Of a stretch of DNA of 64,000 nucleotides, positions 33,701-45,895 are shown one piece after another. Below the pieces are notes generated by a model. That model was not told the origin of the DNA, did not search any database, and was given only the letters and a program-made list of their open reading frames with translations. The stretch is from Anopheles merus (Eukaryota > Arthropoda > Insecta > Diptera > Culicidae), in NCBI RefSeq assembly GCF_017562075.2, contig NC_054084.1, forward strand, positions 14,398,798 to 14,462,797, given 5' to 3'. Position 1 is the first letter of the stretch. The number at the start of each line of letters is the position of its first letter. The position numbers and the translations under genes are program-made.

Positions 33701-36700
33701 TTTCTGTTCGGGCGGCGCGGGGCGAACAAAACTGTACTTCACAGCAATAATATAATTTGTTCGATTTGTTCCTCCTACCACCCCACGGCACGGTGGGGCT
33801 GTACTGTGTGTGTTATCAGCAGCTATACCTCCCCCTCAACCCACCACCACCACCCATCGGAGTAGGGTTTGTGTGTTTTTTCAACCCCCATCCCCCACCG
33901 CTCCATCCCTTTCCGCTCTCTTCTAGATGCGTTTCTCTTTCTTGGAGTTGATGCTCTCGCTCACTTTTGTGATACAAACACACACACACACACACAGGGG
34001 CGCTTTTCGCGCATATTTGTACGGCGGAGAGCGAGCGGTGTTGGAAGTATTAGAAAAATAATACTGGAATTTCGGTGGGGCAGTTGACTGTTACTTTTTA
34101 TTCGCATTTTTTGTTTGTTTGTTTGCTTTTCTCTGTGCAATCTTCCCGCCACCACCCACCCCTGCCCTGTCCTTTCCTTTATCCCTGATAGCGGCGCGCA
34201 TTATAGTCGCACTTTTGGTGACGGCGCTCCCGCCACACAACACAACCAGCTGCTCCGGTCAACACAAACACCCTTCCGCAGCACCCCTTCCCCAGCTAAC
34301 CATTCCTGTATGGCTGTGTGTGTGTGTGTGTGTGTGGCGCGCGAGAAGATTTTAATGACGGTGCGCGCGCGAGATGTACACGCGCGAAGAGAAGGGCAGC
34401 GCTGCTCCCAATCGCGCCAGCCAGCAGCCAGTAGCAAGAGCGCAAGTAGTAGTTCAACCTTCGCGCAAGCAAAACACACAGCACGCTTCAAGCGTGAATG
34501 GGAAAACGGCTGTTCGAGACGCAAACGTGTGTGTGTGTGTGTGCGTACACGTGTGTGTGTGTGTGTAGGTGTGCGTCTGTAAAAAAGTGTTCGAGATCGT
34601 GGTCGCGCTTTTCGTTGTTGTTGCTGTTCCCGTTGTTGCCTTTTTGCTGCTGGTGGGTGGGTGGGTGGCGGTGGTGTGCGTTCCACGCGCGAGTTGTGCA
34701 ATCGAGTTGTGTCCACCGTGTGTGTGTGTGTGTGTATGATATGCTTTTCCTTTCCCAACACAGTTTGGAAGGTGCGAGAGCAGCCGCCACTTCTACTGGC
34801 TAAAGGTGCCTTCTTCGTCGTCTCTGGGTCTTTCTGGTTCCCTTTAGACACCAACAGGTTTGCGCACAGTTTTGCGTCTCCATTTCCATTTTTGCGGCTC
34901 TAAAATCCGTACCAAAAAATGCTAAAATGTGGCACAAAACAGCGCACTAATTAAGTGTGTTTGAGTGGGGGAGAGGGAAGGTGGAGAGTTGGACTAAGGG
35001 TGGAAAATGTTATATTTACCGATAGTGTTGTTGCGCGCTTATGCATTTCTAAGGCTTCTCACACTCCCCCCCCCCCTTCTGGGTGGGAACAACGGTGGAG
35101 CGCGCCAATCTCTCACCCAAACTGCTACGGCCAACGTCAACGTTTAGTGATAAAATTAGATAAACAAGGCAAAGGAAGGGCTTGGAAGGCGAAGATTTCG
35201 TATGCATACTGGTCCACTGTTGTGTTTTGGATGGGAATTGTCCATAGGCCGCTCTAAACATAATTAGTGAAGGAAGGAGAGAGAAATGAGTGCAAATTCA
35301 GCAATTTCTAATGTGGAAAATGTCTTTTTTCTGCTCTGTTTTACTTCCAGCTCTGCCAGTCGTGATACTCAACCAGCCACCGGCACAGGACGCTCCATTC
35401 CACTTCCGAAGCGCAAACTTTGCGTGAAAATGTCCCCGCAAGGAATTTGGTCCGAATTCGGTTGAAGCAAGGAAGTGAAATTGTTATACGATACGAGTGT
35501 TTGTCGTTTTTTTTTAGAGATTTGCAGATTCTAAAAGTGAATATGAGTGAAAAATAAAGAAAATACAGGAAAAAAGCAAAACGGTAGAATTGAACAAAAA
35601 AAAAAGGTTCCATTTTTCCACCATTTCACACCAGCGAACGGCCGTCCCGACGTTAGAGAAATAGTGTGATAGAAAGAGAGAAAAAGAGAGAGAGAGAGAG
35701 AGAGTGTGCGTGTGTGCGGCAGCTGTTTGTGCTCCAAAATAACGAACAGCAGGAGGGTATACTTTTCTTCCTCTCCTTCTTCGGTGTGGTGCTCCAAAAG
35801 AGCATCGCCAGTGAAAAAGTGAACTTTTGCATTGCACTGCCCCTCACTCCCCATAACCGTCGTGTTCTGTTGTCGGGAGGTGTGTGCAGGGCAAGCGGCA
35901 AGCAGAACAACTCCACTCTGCACACACAAAAAAACCAACACATACACGGAGTGCTGGGAAAGCAAGGGAGGCAATTTTCCTGCTCAATGCAACACGCGCC
36001 TTTGCCGCAGCTAGTACGCAGCATCCAGCAGAGCAGCAGCAAGGAGTGATGTGGTGTGTGTGTATGTATGTTTGAGTGCGTGTGGCTTCGATTGTTTAAC
36101 CTAAAACAACCCCCTCGGTGTGAAAAACCGGCGTGCTGGGGGAAAATCATAAACAAATAAAGTAGAATAAAAGCTCCATTCAGTGTACAAGCACAGGGGG
36201 GGAAAAGCGCACCAACGACAACGACGGGAAAAGCTTACAAAGCGAGCTTGGTGGTGTGGATGTGTGTGATCAGGGGTGCAAGCAGTGTGTAGGGTGGTGA
36301 AAAATTGTCTCGCTCCCATGTGAAAAGCTCTCTTTTTCCCGTCCCCGAGAGCCAGTGCCTATTTTTTAATATTGCAAAACGAGAAGCGTAACGGTGTGTG
36401 GTGCCCCCGAAGCATATTTGCACCTCAAGTGCGTCTTTGGTGTGTGTGTGTGTGTGTCTGCGTGTGTATGAAGATGGATCGCTAACCGAAAATAAAACAA
36501 CAGCAAAAGTGTATCTTGTTTCAGGGAAGTTTTCCACCGCCGCAACTGCCCACGGTACGGTGGTCGGTCGCAGTAGGCTTTTTTTTTCATTGTTTGTTTT
36601 GCCGTCTGGGCTGGGCAGCGGGAAAAGCGTCGCCGTCGATCGGAAGGCAACCATGCTGTAGTAGCAACAATAGAGGTGCGCGCACACTTCTGACCCACAC

Positions 36701-37093
36701 ACACACATACACCCACCCACGGCAATAGGGGGGTGTGGAAAACAGTGGCAGTTGCGTGCGAGACAGCGGGGTGCAGTGAAAGGAAAAGCGTGCGTACGCT
36801 TCTTTGTTCGTGTGCGTGTTTTTGCGGCAGAAGCGTAAAGCGCAACAATATCATCTGTTGGCGGGTGCGGGAAGTTTACAGTCCTCCTCCCCCTTCGCCC
36901 CCTTAAGAGCAGAAGTGTCCGAATAGTGTCTGCTACACGCGTGTGTGTTTGTGTGAGCGTGCAGAGCGTGCGAGGTACAACAACAGCAACGGCAAGAGGA
37001 AAACGCCACCAGACCCGCCCGTGGTGACGCGTTGCGGAAAATCCGGCTCGACCCATAGTGTGAAAACGGGAAAAAGGGAAAATCGCACCAACG
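30701..37093. other. Promoter/5' UTR region between divergent Bdp1 and Crtc
   Basis: No protein-coding exon was recognised. The right two-thirds (32.4-37.1 kb) is rich in (GT)n/(CA)n microsatellites, for example about 32860, 32975, 33650, 33973, 34313, 34528, 34550, 34718 and 36437, and in GAGA-type runs (about 35666-35705). The long, CA/GT-rich sequence up to 37093 may include spliced 5' UTR of Crtc; a plausible acceptor is TTTTACTTCCAG at about 35339-35350. Transcript data would be needed to place it. Confidence 0.4.
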
Positions 37094-37207
37094 ATGGCGA
37101 ATCCGAGGAAGTTTAGCGAAAAGATTGCGCTACACAATCAAAAGCAGGCGGAGGAGACGGCCGAATTTGAGCGGATCATGCGGGAGGTGTTGGACGTGAC
37201 GTCGAAG
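37094..37207 (+). CDS. Crtc: Crtc alternative first coding exon A
   Basis: The exon codes 38 residues starting MANPRKFSEKIALHNQKQ and ends at a phase-0 donor (AAG|GTAGGC). This is the strongly conserved N-terminal CREB-binding helix of CREB-regulated transcription coactivators; human and fly proteins share NPRKFSEKIAL and NQKQAEETA. Crtc proteins are held in the cytoplasm when phosphorylated by SIK kinases. After dephosphorylation they enter the nucleus, bind the bZIP domain of CREB and boost transcription in metabolism, stress and memory. The next phase-compatible exon is at 62690, so the intron is about 25.5 kb. Confidence 0.92.
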
Positions 37208-37911
37208 GTAGGCGGATCGGGTGAAGGCGGAACTGTATGGGGGGGGGGGGGGTTATTTTACAACGGACAAGACTATGCTTTTTTGTTGTTGTTTGTATTA
37301 AATTTATTGCAAAACTTATGTTTTCAATCGGTGGTTTTGTTTGCCCGTCGAATACGTTTTTAGGATTTTTCAAACGCTCACCACCACACTGAAGTACACT
37401 TCACTATAGGCGGGGGGGGGGTATGGAAATGGTTTTAAAAAGTACGCGTGTGTGTGTGTGTGTTAGTGTGGATCCATTTTTGAAAGAGTGGTATTGTTTC
37501 AATGTAGAGTTCGTGTCAATGGATAAAGCGAACAGTTTTGCCAGGTGGCTGATAAGGTGGGAGAAAGAACAGGGGTAGGAGGGACTTTTTATCGGGCAGA
37601 CGGATTACTTTAAATTGCTTGTTACGTTGCCGGTCTTGCTATTGGCTAACAAATGGCACCATCTAATTGTGTCACGTTGCTTTGTTTGCTAGGAACCTTT
37701 GTTTCCCATTAAATTATCGCAGCTAATTATGATTTTATTATTTAGCTGTGGGAAAACCTATAAAATATGGTACTCAATTCATAAGCCATAGGGTAAGCAC
37801 TAAATGCAAAGTGTTATGAAATTCTATTAAACAAATTAATCGTGAATAATTTCTATTTGGCGTAACAATTTATGCGGTCAGTGTGACAGTCAGTGTGAGG
37901 AAAACTTGCTG

Positions 37912-37995
37912 TGAGGAAACGGTCCATACGAAGTTTGAACCCACGACGGGCATGGTGTTAAATTGTACAAGTTGATGACTTAACCACGAAATCAC
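37912..37995 (-). mobile_element. SINE 5' part, reverse orientation
   Basis: Read on minus, a box-A-like TGGTTAAGTCATCAAC is followed about 35 nt later by the box-B-like GGGTTCAAACTTCG. This matches the layout of the SINE at 6160. The 3' half is missing at this edge. Confidence 0.5.
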
Positions 37996-38074
37996 GCTAT
38001 CGCGATAGTGGATATGTGATCTGTTTAATTCGTATTGGATTCATATGTGTAGCATTTTTCGCTGGTGCATGTGA

Positions 38075-38540
38075 CAGAATAGCAATATACCGATTGCAAT
38101 GGGCTTCATCACAACAATTAGATTACTTAGAACATAGACGCCAGGCATTACAGGCTACTTTTGTCGCGAAGTTAATAAGCGGGATCGTAGACTCTCCCTG
38201 CTACCTGCTAGAAAAGCTCAATCTTTATGTTCCTGAACGACCTCACAGGTCACATGAGCAGTTACGACCCACGTTCTCTAGATCTGCACATTCCTATAAT
38301 GCGCCTATAAACCGAATGATACAAAGCTTCAACAAATACCAAAGATTCTTTGACTTCAACATTACTATCAGCGTAAATCCAACTGTCTCTCGTTTTCTCA
38401 TTGATAGTGCTTTACCTAAGTTTGTAGATGAATAGCACTGACTATCCTGCTATGGTGGGTAATTCATAAGTCATTTAAAGCCTAGCCCAGTGGTGCTACA
38501 GGCAGCCCTTGATCGGCTACGGTTGTTGTGCCAAAGAAAA
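38075..38540 (+). mobile_element. Jockey-like LINE, 3' end of reverse transcriptase ORF plus 3' UTR
   Basis: The frame codes a typical C-terminal tail of jockey-type LINE polymerases: LEHRRQALQATFVAKLISG, DSPCYLLEKLNLYVPER, RSAHSYNAPINRM, FNKYQRFFDFN, ending at the TAG at 38433-38435. The following 105 bp (CCTGCTATGG ... GTGGTGCTACAGGCAG ... GGTTGTTGTGCCAAAG) resemble the 3' part of the SINEs in this window. The element is 5'-truncated, as is usual for LINE copies. Confidence 0.7.
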
Positions 38541-38950
38541 ACAGGAAAAAATTTCGGGAACTGAGAAGTGCATAGAGTGGAAAAGTAAAATATACATGAA
38601 AAACAAGTAAAAGAAACTACTGGGAATAGAGAAGCATAAATTAAATGATCGATTAAAACCATTCCAGTTGTTTTTTACACATTTTTGCAACAGCTAATGT
38701 TAGTTTTTACGTGTCGGATGTAATTGTTATAGAATGACATAGCTCCGATTGAACGATATGACAAATATGTCAATTTTCCAGCTCGATTTGCGGATAATAT
38801 GTTACGCATTTTGTTGTGCATCCACTTAAACTTGCTTAAAGATCTTTCCACTGTTGTTAATTTCTTTGTTTAAAGCCATTTTATGTATAAACTAGTTCGA
38901 GTCATTTTTTTGCAGATCCTAGTTTTTTACCTTCTATTAGATCTAGTTTG

Positions 38951-39160
38951 GAGGATGCCAAATGGGGCCAAACTCTTACGACTTAACAACAGGTCCGTCA
39001 TGGGTTCATGCCACGAATAGACCGTGCCCCCATACGTAGGACAGACTATTCCGCTATGGGGCGTAATCCAAAAACTCACTGAAAGCAAATCTCACTAGTG
39101 GTACAGGCAGGCCTTGACCGACAACGGTTGTTGTTGTGCCAAAGAATAAGAAGAAGAAAT
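38951..39160 (+). mobile_element. tRNA-derived SINE
   Basis: It contains a box-B-like GGGTTCATGCC (about 39002), the CCCCCATACG block, the tail block AGTGGTACAGGCAGGCC and GGTTGTTGTTGTGCCAAAG, and ends AATAAGAAGAAG. The whole is related to 6160-6348 and, reversed, to 54955-55065. Confidence 0.6.
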
Positions 39161-40908
39161 GTACCGAATAAAATGCTTTGATTATTCGCGTTTCAACTCA
39201 ATTTGATAAGACATGCTTGCTTAGAATTCATAAAAATTCTCTGTTCTGAATTTGAAGAAAAAGTATTTGCTCTTGATGATTGAAGAAGTTGTAAACTTTA
39301 CGAATAAACAGATTGTCCTTTTGCAATCATTGAGCAAATCGTTGAGCAACCACGATTTGATTGTACGACATCTTCAATGGAGAAAATATAGTTTTAGAGC
39401 CATAGTCTCGTTAGAAATACAATATTTTTTAAATATTTAGAGATCATGTATTTGCCTAAACTGCGTATAACAATATGGAAAAGTCGTTTGCATCGATCGA
39501 TCGTTGGTGCCAAGGGACACCGATCGGCTTTGATCTGTTGTTTTGCTGATCTAATGAAGTTCTGTTTTGTCTTCCTCGTTAGGTTTTTTTGTTCACTTAA
39601 TCCAAACCAAAGCCGCAAACACAAACACATTATCTGCTAAAACCGTTGCGTGGTGGCGAAAATTAGGCGATGTTTGTAGACATTGTTGCTACTCCAAAAT
39701 CGGCCAATGAAAAAACCAACAATGCACTAACAGTTTCAACGCTTTGCAACGCTCAAACCGTTTGCCGAGCTACAATTAACGATGCTAATGTATGCGAACG
39801 TCATCGGCTATTCGTACCGGGAGGCATTAATTACCACAGTCGATCAGTGTCGACCGATGCGATCGAGGTGGTAGAACCTCCTCCACTGGTCGATTATTAA
39901 AGGTGTTTCTGAGTTGTGGCCCGGCCAGCAGTGTTAGTGTGGGGTATTTAATTTTCATTTGATGTTTGTATCGTACCAATTTAAATTGATTTTTAAATGC
40001 ACGGTTGAGTTTTACAGCCAACGATTACCGACTTCGGAGCACAGTTTGGTGCAGTGGTGTACTAAGCTACTGCTATACCACTAAAGGTAGCGCCATCTGG
40101 CGGCATTACCCTTTCAGGGCAACAACTTTACGAAGGCGAGGGGCGCAATTATGAATGAAGATTCATATCTGCAGTGTTTAGTATTGCCTGCTGGTAAATT
40201 CATTTTCGAAGGGGCAAATTCTGCCTCTTCCTTCGCTCCCCTCCCCGTTCGACATGTGCCAGTAGAGACGGATGGTGCGGGTTTTGCAGCAGCAGCAGCA
40301 GCAGCAGCGGGGGTTATTATTGAGTTGGTTTTATTAACCTCCGTTACCGGATTGTAACTCGTTTTCTTTGCTAAACACACACACACACACACACTCGGTC
40401 CGGGATTAGGAACCAGGTTGGTATGCATTAGAAAGGGGAAGCTGCAACACGGCGGGAGAAGGGGACGCACGGCGCTATGTGTGCTCACACAGTTCGTGCC
40501 TGTCGGTATTTATAAATAACGTGTTTTGTAGCAGCAACAGGCACAGGCCGCGCGCACACAGTCAGTAGTCCCCCATGGTGGCGTTCAATTCTCTCACGCT
40601 CCTCCTCTCCACTACCAAAGAAATGCTGGGGCAACAACGGCTAAGAAGATTGCTCATTGCAATCTTGGCTGCTGATCTGCTACCTAGTAGTGGTGTGTGC
40701 ACGCTCGTGCCTGATCTTCCTGATAGACACACCTGTACGTACCCAGAGGAGGGATGGGTGGAGATGCACAGCTATTTCGAAAGGAAAAGTAGCACCATTC
40801 TCAGATTCGGGGGGGAAGGGGGGTTTGTATGTTGGCTGGGGAGTAGAGGTGGAAAGAAAATATGAACCATCGAACTGTCTGTGTCTCCGTGTGTGCGATC
40901 TCGAGTTT

Positions 40909-41160
40909 TACAGGGTTTTCCAGGGGTTCTCATAGTTTGTGGGAGAACTTCCTTGACTCTTTCCTACTGGATGTGAACTTCATATGGTGGAATTGGACTC
41001 TATGGCACCCTTTTTGGACAGGCTCCTTCGAAATGCCTATTGGATTTGTCCAATAAGGTTGCTATAGAGTCCAATTCCCATTACATTAGGTTCATTTCAC
41101 GTTAGAAAGCGTCCATTAAGTGTCCCACGGGTATGAGAACTCGTGGAAAAGCCCTGTATA
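40909..41160. mobile_element. MITE with TA target duplication and CAGGGTTTTCC-type inverted ends
   Basis: The left end is CAGGGTTTTCCAGGGGTTCT (from 40911) and the right end, read on minus, is CAGGGCTTTTCCACGAGTTC (from 41156). Both are followed inward by TCATA or CTCATA. TA flanks each end (40909-40910 and 41157-41158). About 246 bp, no coding. A related copy is at 60441-60677. Confidence 0.6.
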
Positions 41161-43267
41161 AGGGTCCATGTTGTCCCAACTTGAAAATGTCAGCCGAATG
41201 TTGGGACTGTGTCAGTCGAACAGTGTGGATAGCGCTCGGCGCTCTTGGATACTTGCTGTAGCAGGTAAGACTGTATGTGTGTAGGGTTGTTATTTGCATA
41301 CGAGTTGCTTGTCCGCTGGTGCTGTTCCTGTGCTGTGCAAACAACACTACACACGGTACTCGCTCGCACCAAATCCCAAACCATGCCGCGCCGTGCCAAA
41401 TCGGACTCAGGGCGCGTACTACTTCTTCTACCAACTCATACACACACACACACACTGTCTGAAACACGAGCAGCTGCTCGGTTTTGGCTGCCGGCCCGTG
41501 TAGTAAGAGGCAAAAACGTTCTATTTGTACAGTGGGTATGTTCGCAGCGGGAACCACGACGCGATGATGATAATGTTGCCGTCGACGGCGGGCCGCTGTG
41601 AGCGACCTGAGCATCACCAGCATCACCACTACAGACAACGACGCAGGCCACGATAGGGGCGTCAAAAGGCTGCAAGCGTAACTCAGCGCCCCCCCTGTAT
41701 CCCCTGTAAGCTGCCAGCAGCCCCTTGCTTTCGTGATCCATTCGCCTTCAAATGTCAATTCAATCGCGTTTGTGATACACTGCCCTCCGGCCTCCAATTG
41801 CTGCGCGCGCGTTTCGATTATGAGACGATAGTTGGCGGGATGGGGGGAGGGAGGTGTTGTTGGGTTGATCTCTCGTGTGGAAGGGGTCCAGTTCGCACAG
41901 CCCCAGGAATATGATGGGTGTGTGATAAGGAGGTAGCTGGCGATGGCGAAGGGTGTTAAACCTCCCCCGGGAATTTAAGGGAGGAGGAGAACACGCCACA
42001 CACACTCTACTCTCCGTCGTGCCTTGGCGTGGTTCTCTGGTCCTCCCGGTACAAATGGTTTGATAAGCTGCCGATTGAAACCAACACACTGGTGTACACA
42101 CATACACACACACACACTGATGACGGTTTATATTGCTGTCGTTCGTGATCGTGTTGTTGTTGCTCTGGCGCTTTTGCGTTTGCGCGTGTTGTTTACGTTT
42201 ACGCGGTAAGGCACGCCAGCGAATGTGTTGGAGTGATATGGTGAGAGGTGCGAGGAGATGTGGGAGCAGACACGAGAGAGGAATGGTGTAAAATGCATCG
42301 CCCAAGACGGGTGGTGTTGCAATGCTCTGGAGCACAGTACACGACGATTCAGTCTTACAAATGGAGAAATGTGTTTTTGTGAATTGATTTGATTCAGTTA
42401 GTATTTCAAGAATGCATTTTTAACACTAATATTTAATTATTTGAAGGGTTAAATCTGATCATAGAAACATGTCTCTCTGTGTCTGTCTGGTTTATCTCTG
42501 TCTAATTTGTAAGCTACAAATATAGCATCAAATACTATATCGATGTGTGCTGTTGAATATTATAGTTGTTGATAGCTGCTCTAGTACAATATAATCTACC
42601 TACATTCAGTGTTACGAACACATTGCTCAAACATTTCCATAACAGCTCGAAAAACGTGGACGTTAAAAATTAATTTCGGAATTTTTCAACTCATGATTTG
42701 CTATTTGGCTCCAACAGTTTAAAATATAAGGAATGCATAACTTGCGTAAAAGTGGATGCTATCGGCATGATAAGAGATAGAACTTTATGTTCCTCGCCTT
42801 GCTTTTTTTTTTTGCAAATTTTGAAGTATTATTCGGTTGTCTTTAGTAATCATTAAAGACATTTTTGCAGGCAAAATTTATTTATGATTATTCTTGCTGA
42901 TCATTACATCAGCTGGCGATATGTCCAGAAACAATGAAAACTTCGATGTTGTTGGCAATTTATCCATTATTTATTTATTTAGATTTGTTTTTTTTATCAA
43001 TAAATTTGTATTGCAATTTTGAGGCTGAGACAAACTGGGTGCTTAATATCTCTTACACCTAATCCCAAAATTATGCCCCTAACATGTGCTCTAGAAAAGG
43101 GGCGCCAAAATTGAAGATTTACAAAATAATCTCTTTAAATGTGTTGGTTTTTAAATTGAAATTAAAGTTATTAGACCATGTATTGCATTGCCTTGTCATG
43201 GATAGTAATGGTTCGTTGTATCCATGTAAGGTAAGCCTTTTCTAATTAACAAGCAAGGTTCGAGTGC

Positions 43268-43521
43268 GACGTCTAATTCGTTTTTTTAAAAGAAATTTTA
43301 GCAACAAATACACATTGGTTTACCTTAAAACGGCGTTCAAGCGTCGGTAGGCCAAGTAGAAGGCAACGCGAGCGATAATTTGGCATGGCTGTAAGTCCTC
43401 TAAATTGATTGTATTTGCAAGCAAGTCTTGTAAACTTTCGTTGTATTGCCCCTATTCTGTGAATCGTAGTTCGGGAACCACAATACCAAGCAGTACTCCG
43501 CCGCATGAGCGCCCAAGACAA
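43268..43521 (-). mobile_element. Jockey-like LINE reverse transcriptase fragment
   Basis: On minus the frame reads SRTTIHRIGAIQRKFTRLAC, followed by YRSRCLLLGLPTLERRFKVN and QCVFVAKI. This corresponds to the region just upstream of the tail seen at 38075 (QRKFTR and RC.LLGL.TLE.RR are conserved in jockey-type elements). It is truncated on both sides. Confidence 0.65.
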
Positions 43522-45264
43522 GTAAACAACGACTTAAGACATAAGACACCACTACGGAATTGTCGAAAGATAAATTCTAGTATCTTATGAGCCTTGCTAA
43601 CAATGGACCCCTTTCCCTTTTAAGATCGTAGGCTGAAACTTCAGCCTATCAGCTGTTTGTATTGTATAGCAGTTTTCGAGCAGCTATCAAAGTGGATATA
43701 GTATACAGGTGGGTTTATCCCAACGTGTATGGGTTTAGAAGGCTGATTTTTATCGCTTCTGCTTCTGAAGATTTTAAGAAAGTTTTGTTTATTCGTCAAG
43801 TTATCAGAAAGCCTGTTTGAGCAAAAGTTTTCACCCGTCCCGTCAAAAAGTGAAGTTCAAATTTGGTTATAAAAAAGATGCTATGAGACCACCTGGTTTA
43901 CATACACTTTGTTTCTAGATTCCACCACCTGATCTCTTTAATGCACCTTGGTATAAATGAAAACCCGACTTTGTTTAGACATTTTTTCGAGCAGGTACTC
44001 GAATCAAATTCTAGCTTTGAGGCAGAAATAATCTTCCAGTGTAAAACTTAGATCTCAAACTTCCTGATTGAATATAAAGATTATTTTTTGATTATTTCAT
44101 CAATTTCACCATTTTCATCGCTCATTATACCTCTCCACATTATATTATTATATTCCAATCAATCAAGATTATGTTTCTTCTTGCAACCAATTCGCTTGAG
44201 CGCGTCAGTGTCTTTCGGTTACGTTTAAAATGAACCTGCGTCTTATAGAATAGTTCTGTACATTCTTTTACTGCAACGGTTGCCACTGAGAGTGAGTGGC
44301 ATCATACAAAAACCCTATTCCAAAGTGTCTCAAAATGCAAATAAATAATAAACACAAGAAGCACAAACATTTCGCCGTTCTACTCGTCAGTACCACCACC
44401 CTGCACTACATCAGCTACCGCTTGCCAAAACTTGCAAACCGGTTTGCACCGCAGTACCGTAGGAATATGGCGCAGGTTGAACTCATTATGCGTGCTTGTT
44501 TTTCGGTCGAGTTTGGGACGCCCCACGCCCATCATCACCCCGCGGCCAGCAGCAGCAGCAGCCTCATTTGGAAGCTAATAGTCCGGTGGTGGCGGTTTGT
44601 GTTGCGTCTCGAGTCTTTTGAGTGCGAATCGCTGCGGTAGAAATGGAAGCAAACGTCGCGATAGTTCCCGCTCCGCTCCCGTGCTGAGCCCGAGGGCAAA
44701 TTGACATGACACGGTGCCAAATAAAATGGCCAAAAGTTCCCCCCTCCCCCCTAGTTCATCATCACCACACGGTTGTGATCCGGTTGGGGGTCTCACTACC
44801 GCTAGTGGCGAGCGATTAAATAGTGTGTGCAAATATTGTTCCACTCATTTGCTTACATGTGTGCCACCCCGTGTGTGGTGGTTCTCTCGGTACACGGGGA
44901 GAGGTGAATGGAGATTCGTGATTTTGTGGCAGGCAGACTAGGCTAAAAATAGAAGAAGGTGTAATGTTGACGGAACTTAAACTGGTCACAGGCAAACCGG
45001 TCTTTCACTTATTTTATGACAGTGGCTCGTACATACCCGTCAAAATCTTGTTTTATCACTTGGTATTGTACTTTTTTTTGTATTATACTGTGACATTTTT
45101 AGCGTTTATGTTTTCAAATGTCACAAACCACATTTTAAAGGATTTCTTTTATTGAAAAAAAAAGTGAGCAAATGTATCCATCAACGCCATGCGCCATATT
45201 GCATACATTCAGGCTGCAGTAACGCATCTTGTAGTAGGCGATTCAGTAATGTTCGTACGCCTTA

Positions 45265-45895
45265 GTTTTAATTAGTGATGGGTAAAGTTGGCATAAATTC
45301 GGAGTCGACTCCGATCCGACTCCGATAAATTCGGAATCGATCCCAGAAGCCAGGTCCGGAGTCGTCCGGAGTCGTCCGGAGACGTTCGGAGTCGTTCGGA
45401 GTCGTTCGGAGTCGTTCGGAGTCGTTCGGAGTCGTTCGGAGTCGTTCGGAGTCGTTCGGAGTCGATCGGAGTCGTTCGGAGTAGTCCGGAGTCGGAGTCG
45501 TCCGGAGTCGTTCGGAGTCGGAGTCATTCGGAGTCTTCCGGAGTCGTTCGGAGTCGTTAGGAGTCATCTCATTTGGTCTCATTTTCCGAACGAATCTGAC
45601 TCCGAACGACTCCGACGACTCCGACGACTCCGAACGTCTCCGAACGACTCCGAACGTCTCCGGACGACTCCAAACGACTCCGGACGACTCCGAACGACTC
45701 CGGTCGACTCCGGTCGACTCCGAATGACTCCGAACGACTCCGAACGACTCCGAACGACTCTGAACGACTCCGGTCGACTCCGACTCCGGACAGATCTAGT
45801 GGTTCCATTTTGCCGGAGTTGGAATCGGACAAAAAATAATTGGAGTCGGATCGGAGTCGTGGGTGCGCTCCAGAGAGCACATCACTAGTTTTAAT
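45265..45895 (+). mobile_element. hAT-like foldback element with GGAGTCGTTC minisatellite and 8-bp target duplication
   Basis: The element proper is 45273-45887 (615 bp). It starts TAGTGATGGGTAA and ends CATCACTA, and is flanked by a perfect 8-bp repeat GTTTTAAT (45265-45272 and 45888-45895). The left arm holds more than 12 perfect-register 10-bp units (GTCGTTCGGA, 45361-45480 plus flanks). The right arm (45590-45790) holds the same unit in reverse (CGAACGACTC). The two arms, about 200 bp each, could fold into a long hairpin. No ORF of element origin. Related but broken copies lie at 48374-48960 and 6597-6873. Confidence 0.85.

Noticed and set aside
33275..37137. Minus-strand frames of 150-300 codons upstream of Crtc (with HTHTHT runs)
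   Set aside because: They depend on (CA)n tracts and have no recognisable domain; non-coding leader or promoter DNA is more likely.
37190..37205. CRE-like TGACGTCG inside Crtc exon A (possible CREB autoregulation)
   Set aside because: It is a single imperfect octamer within coding sequence, explained by the codons; chance is sufficient.
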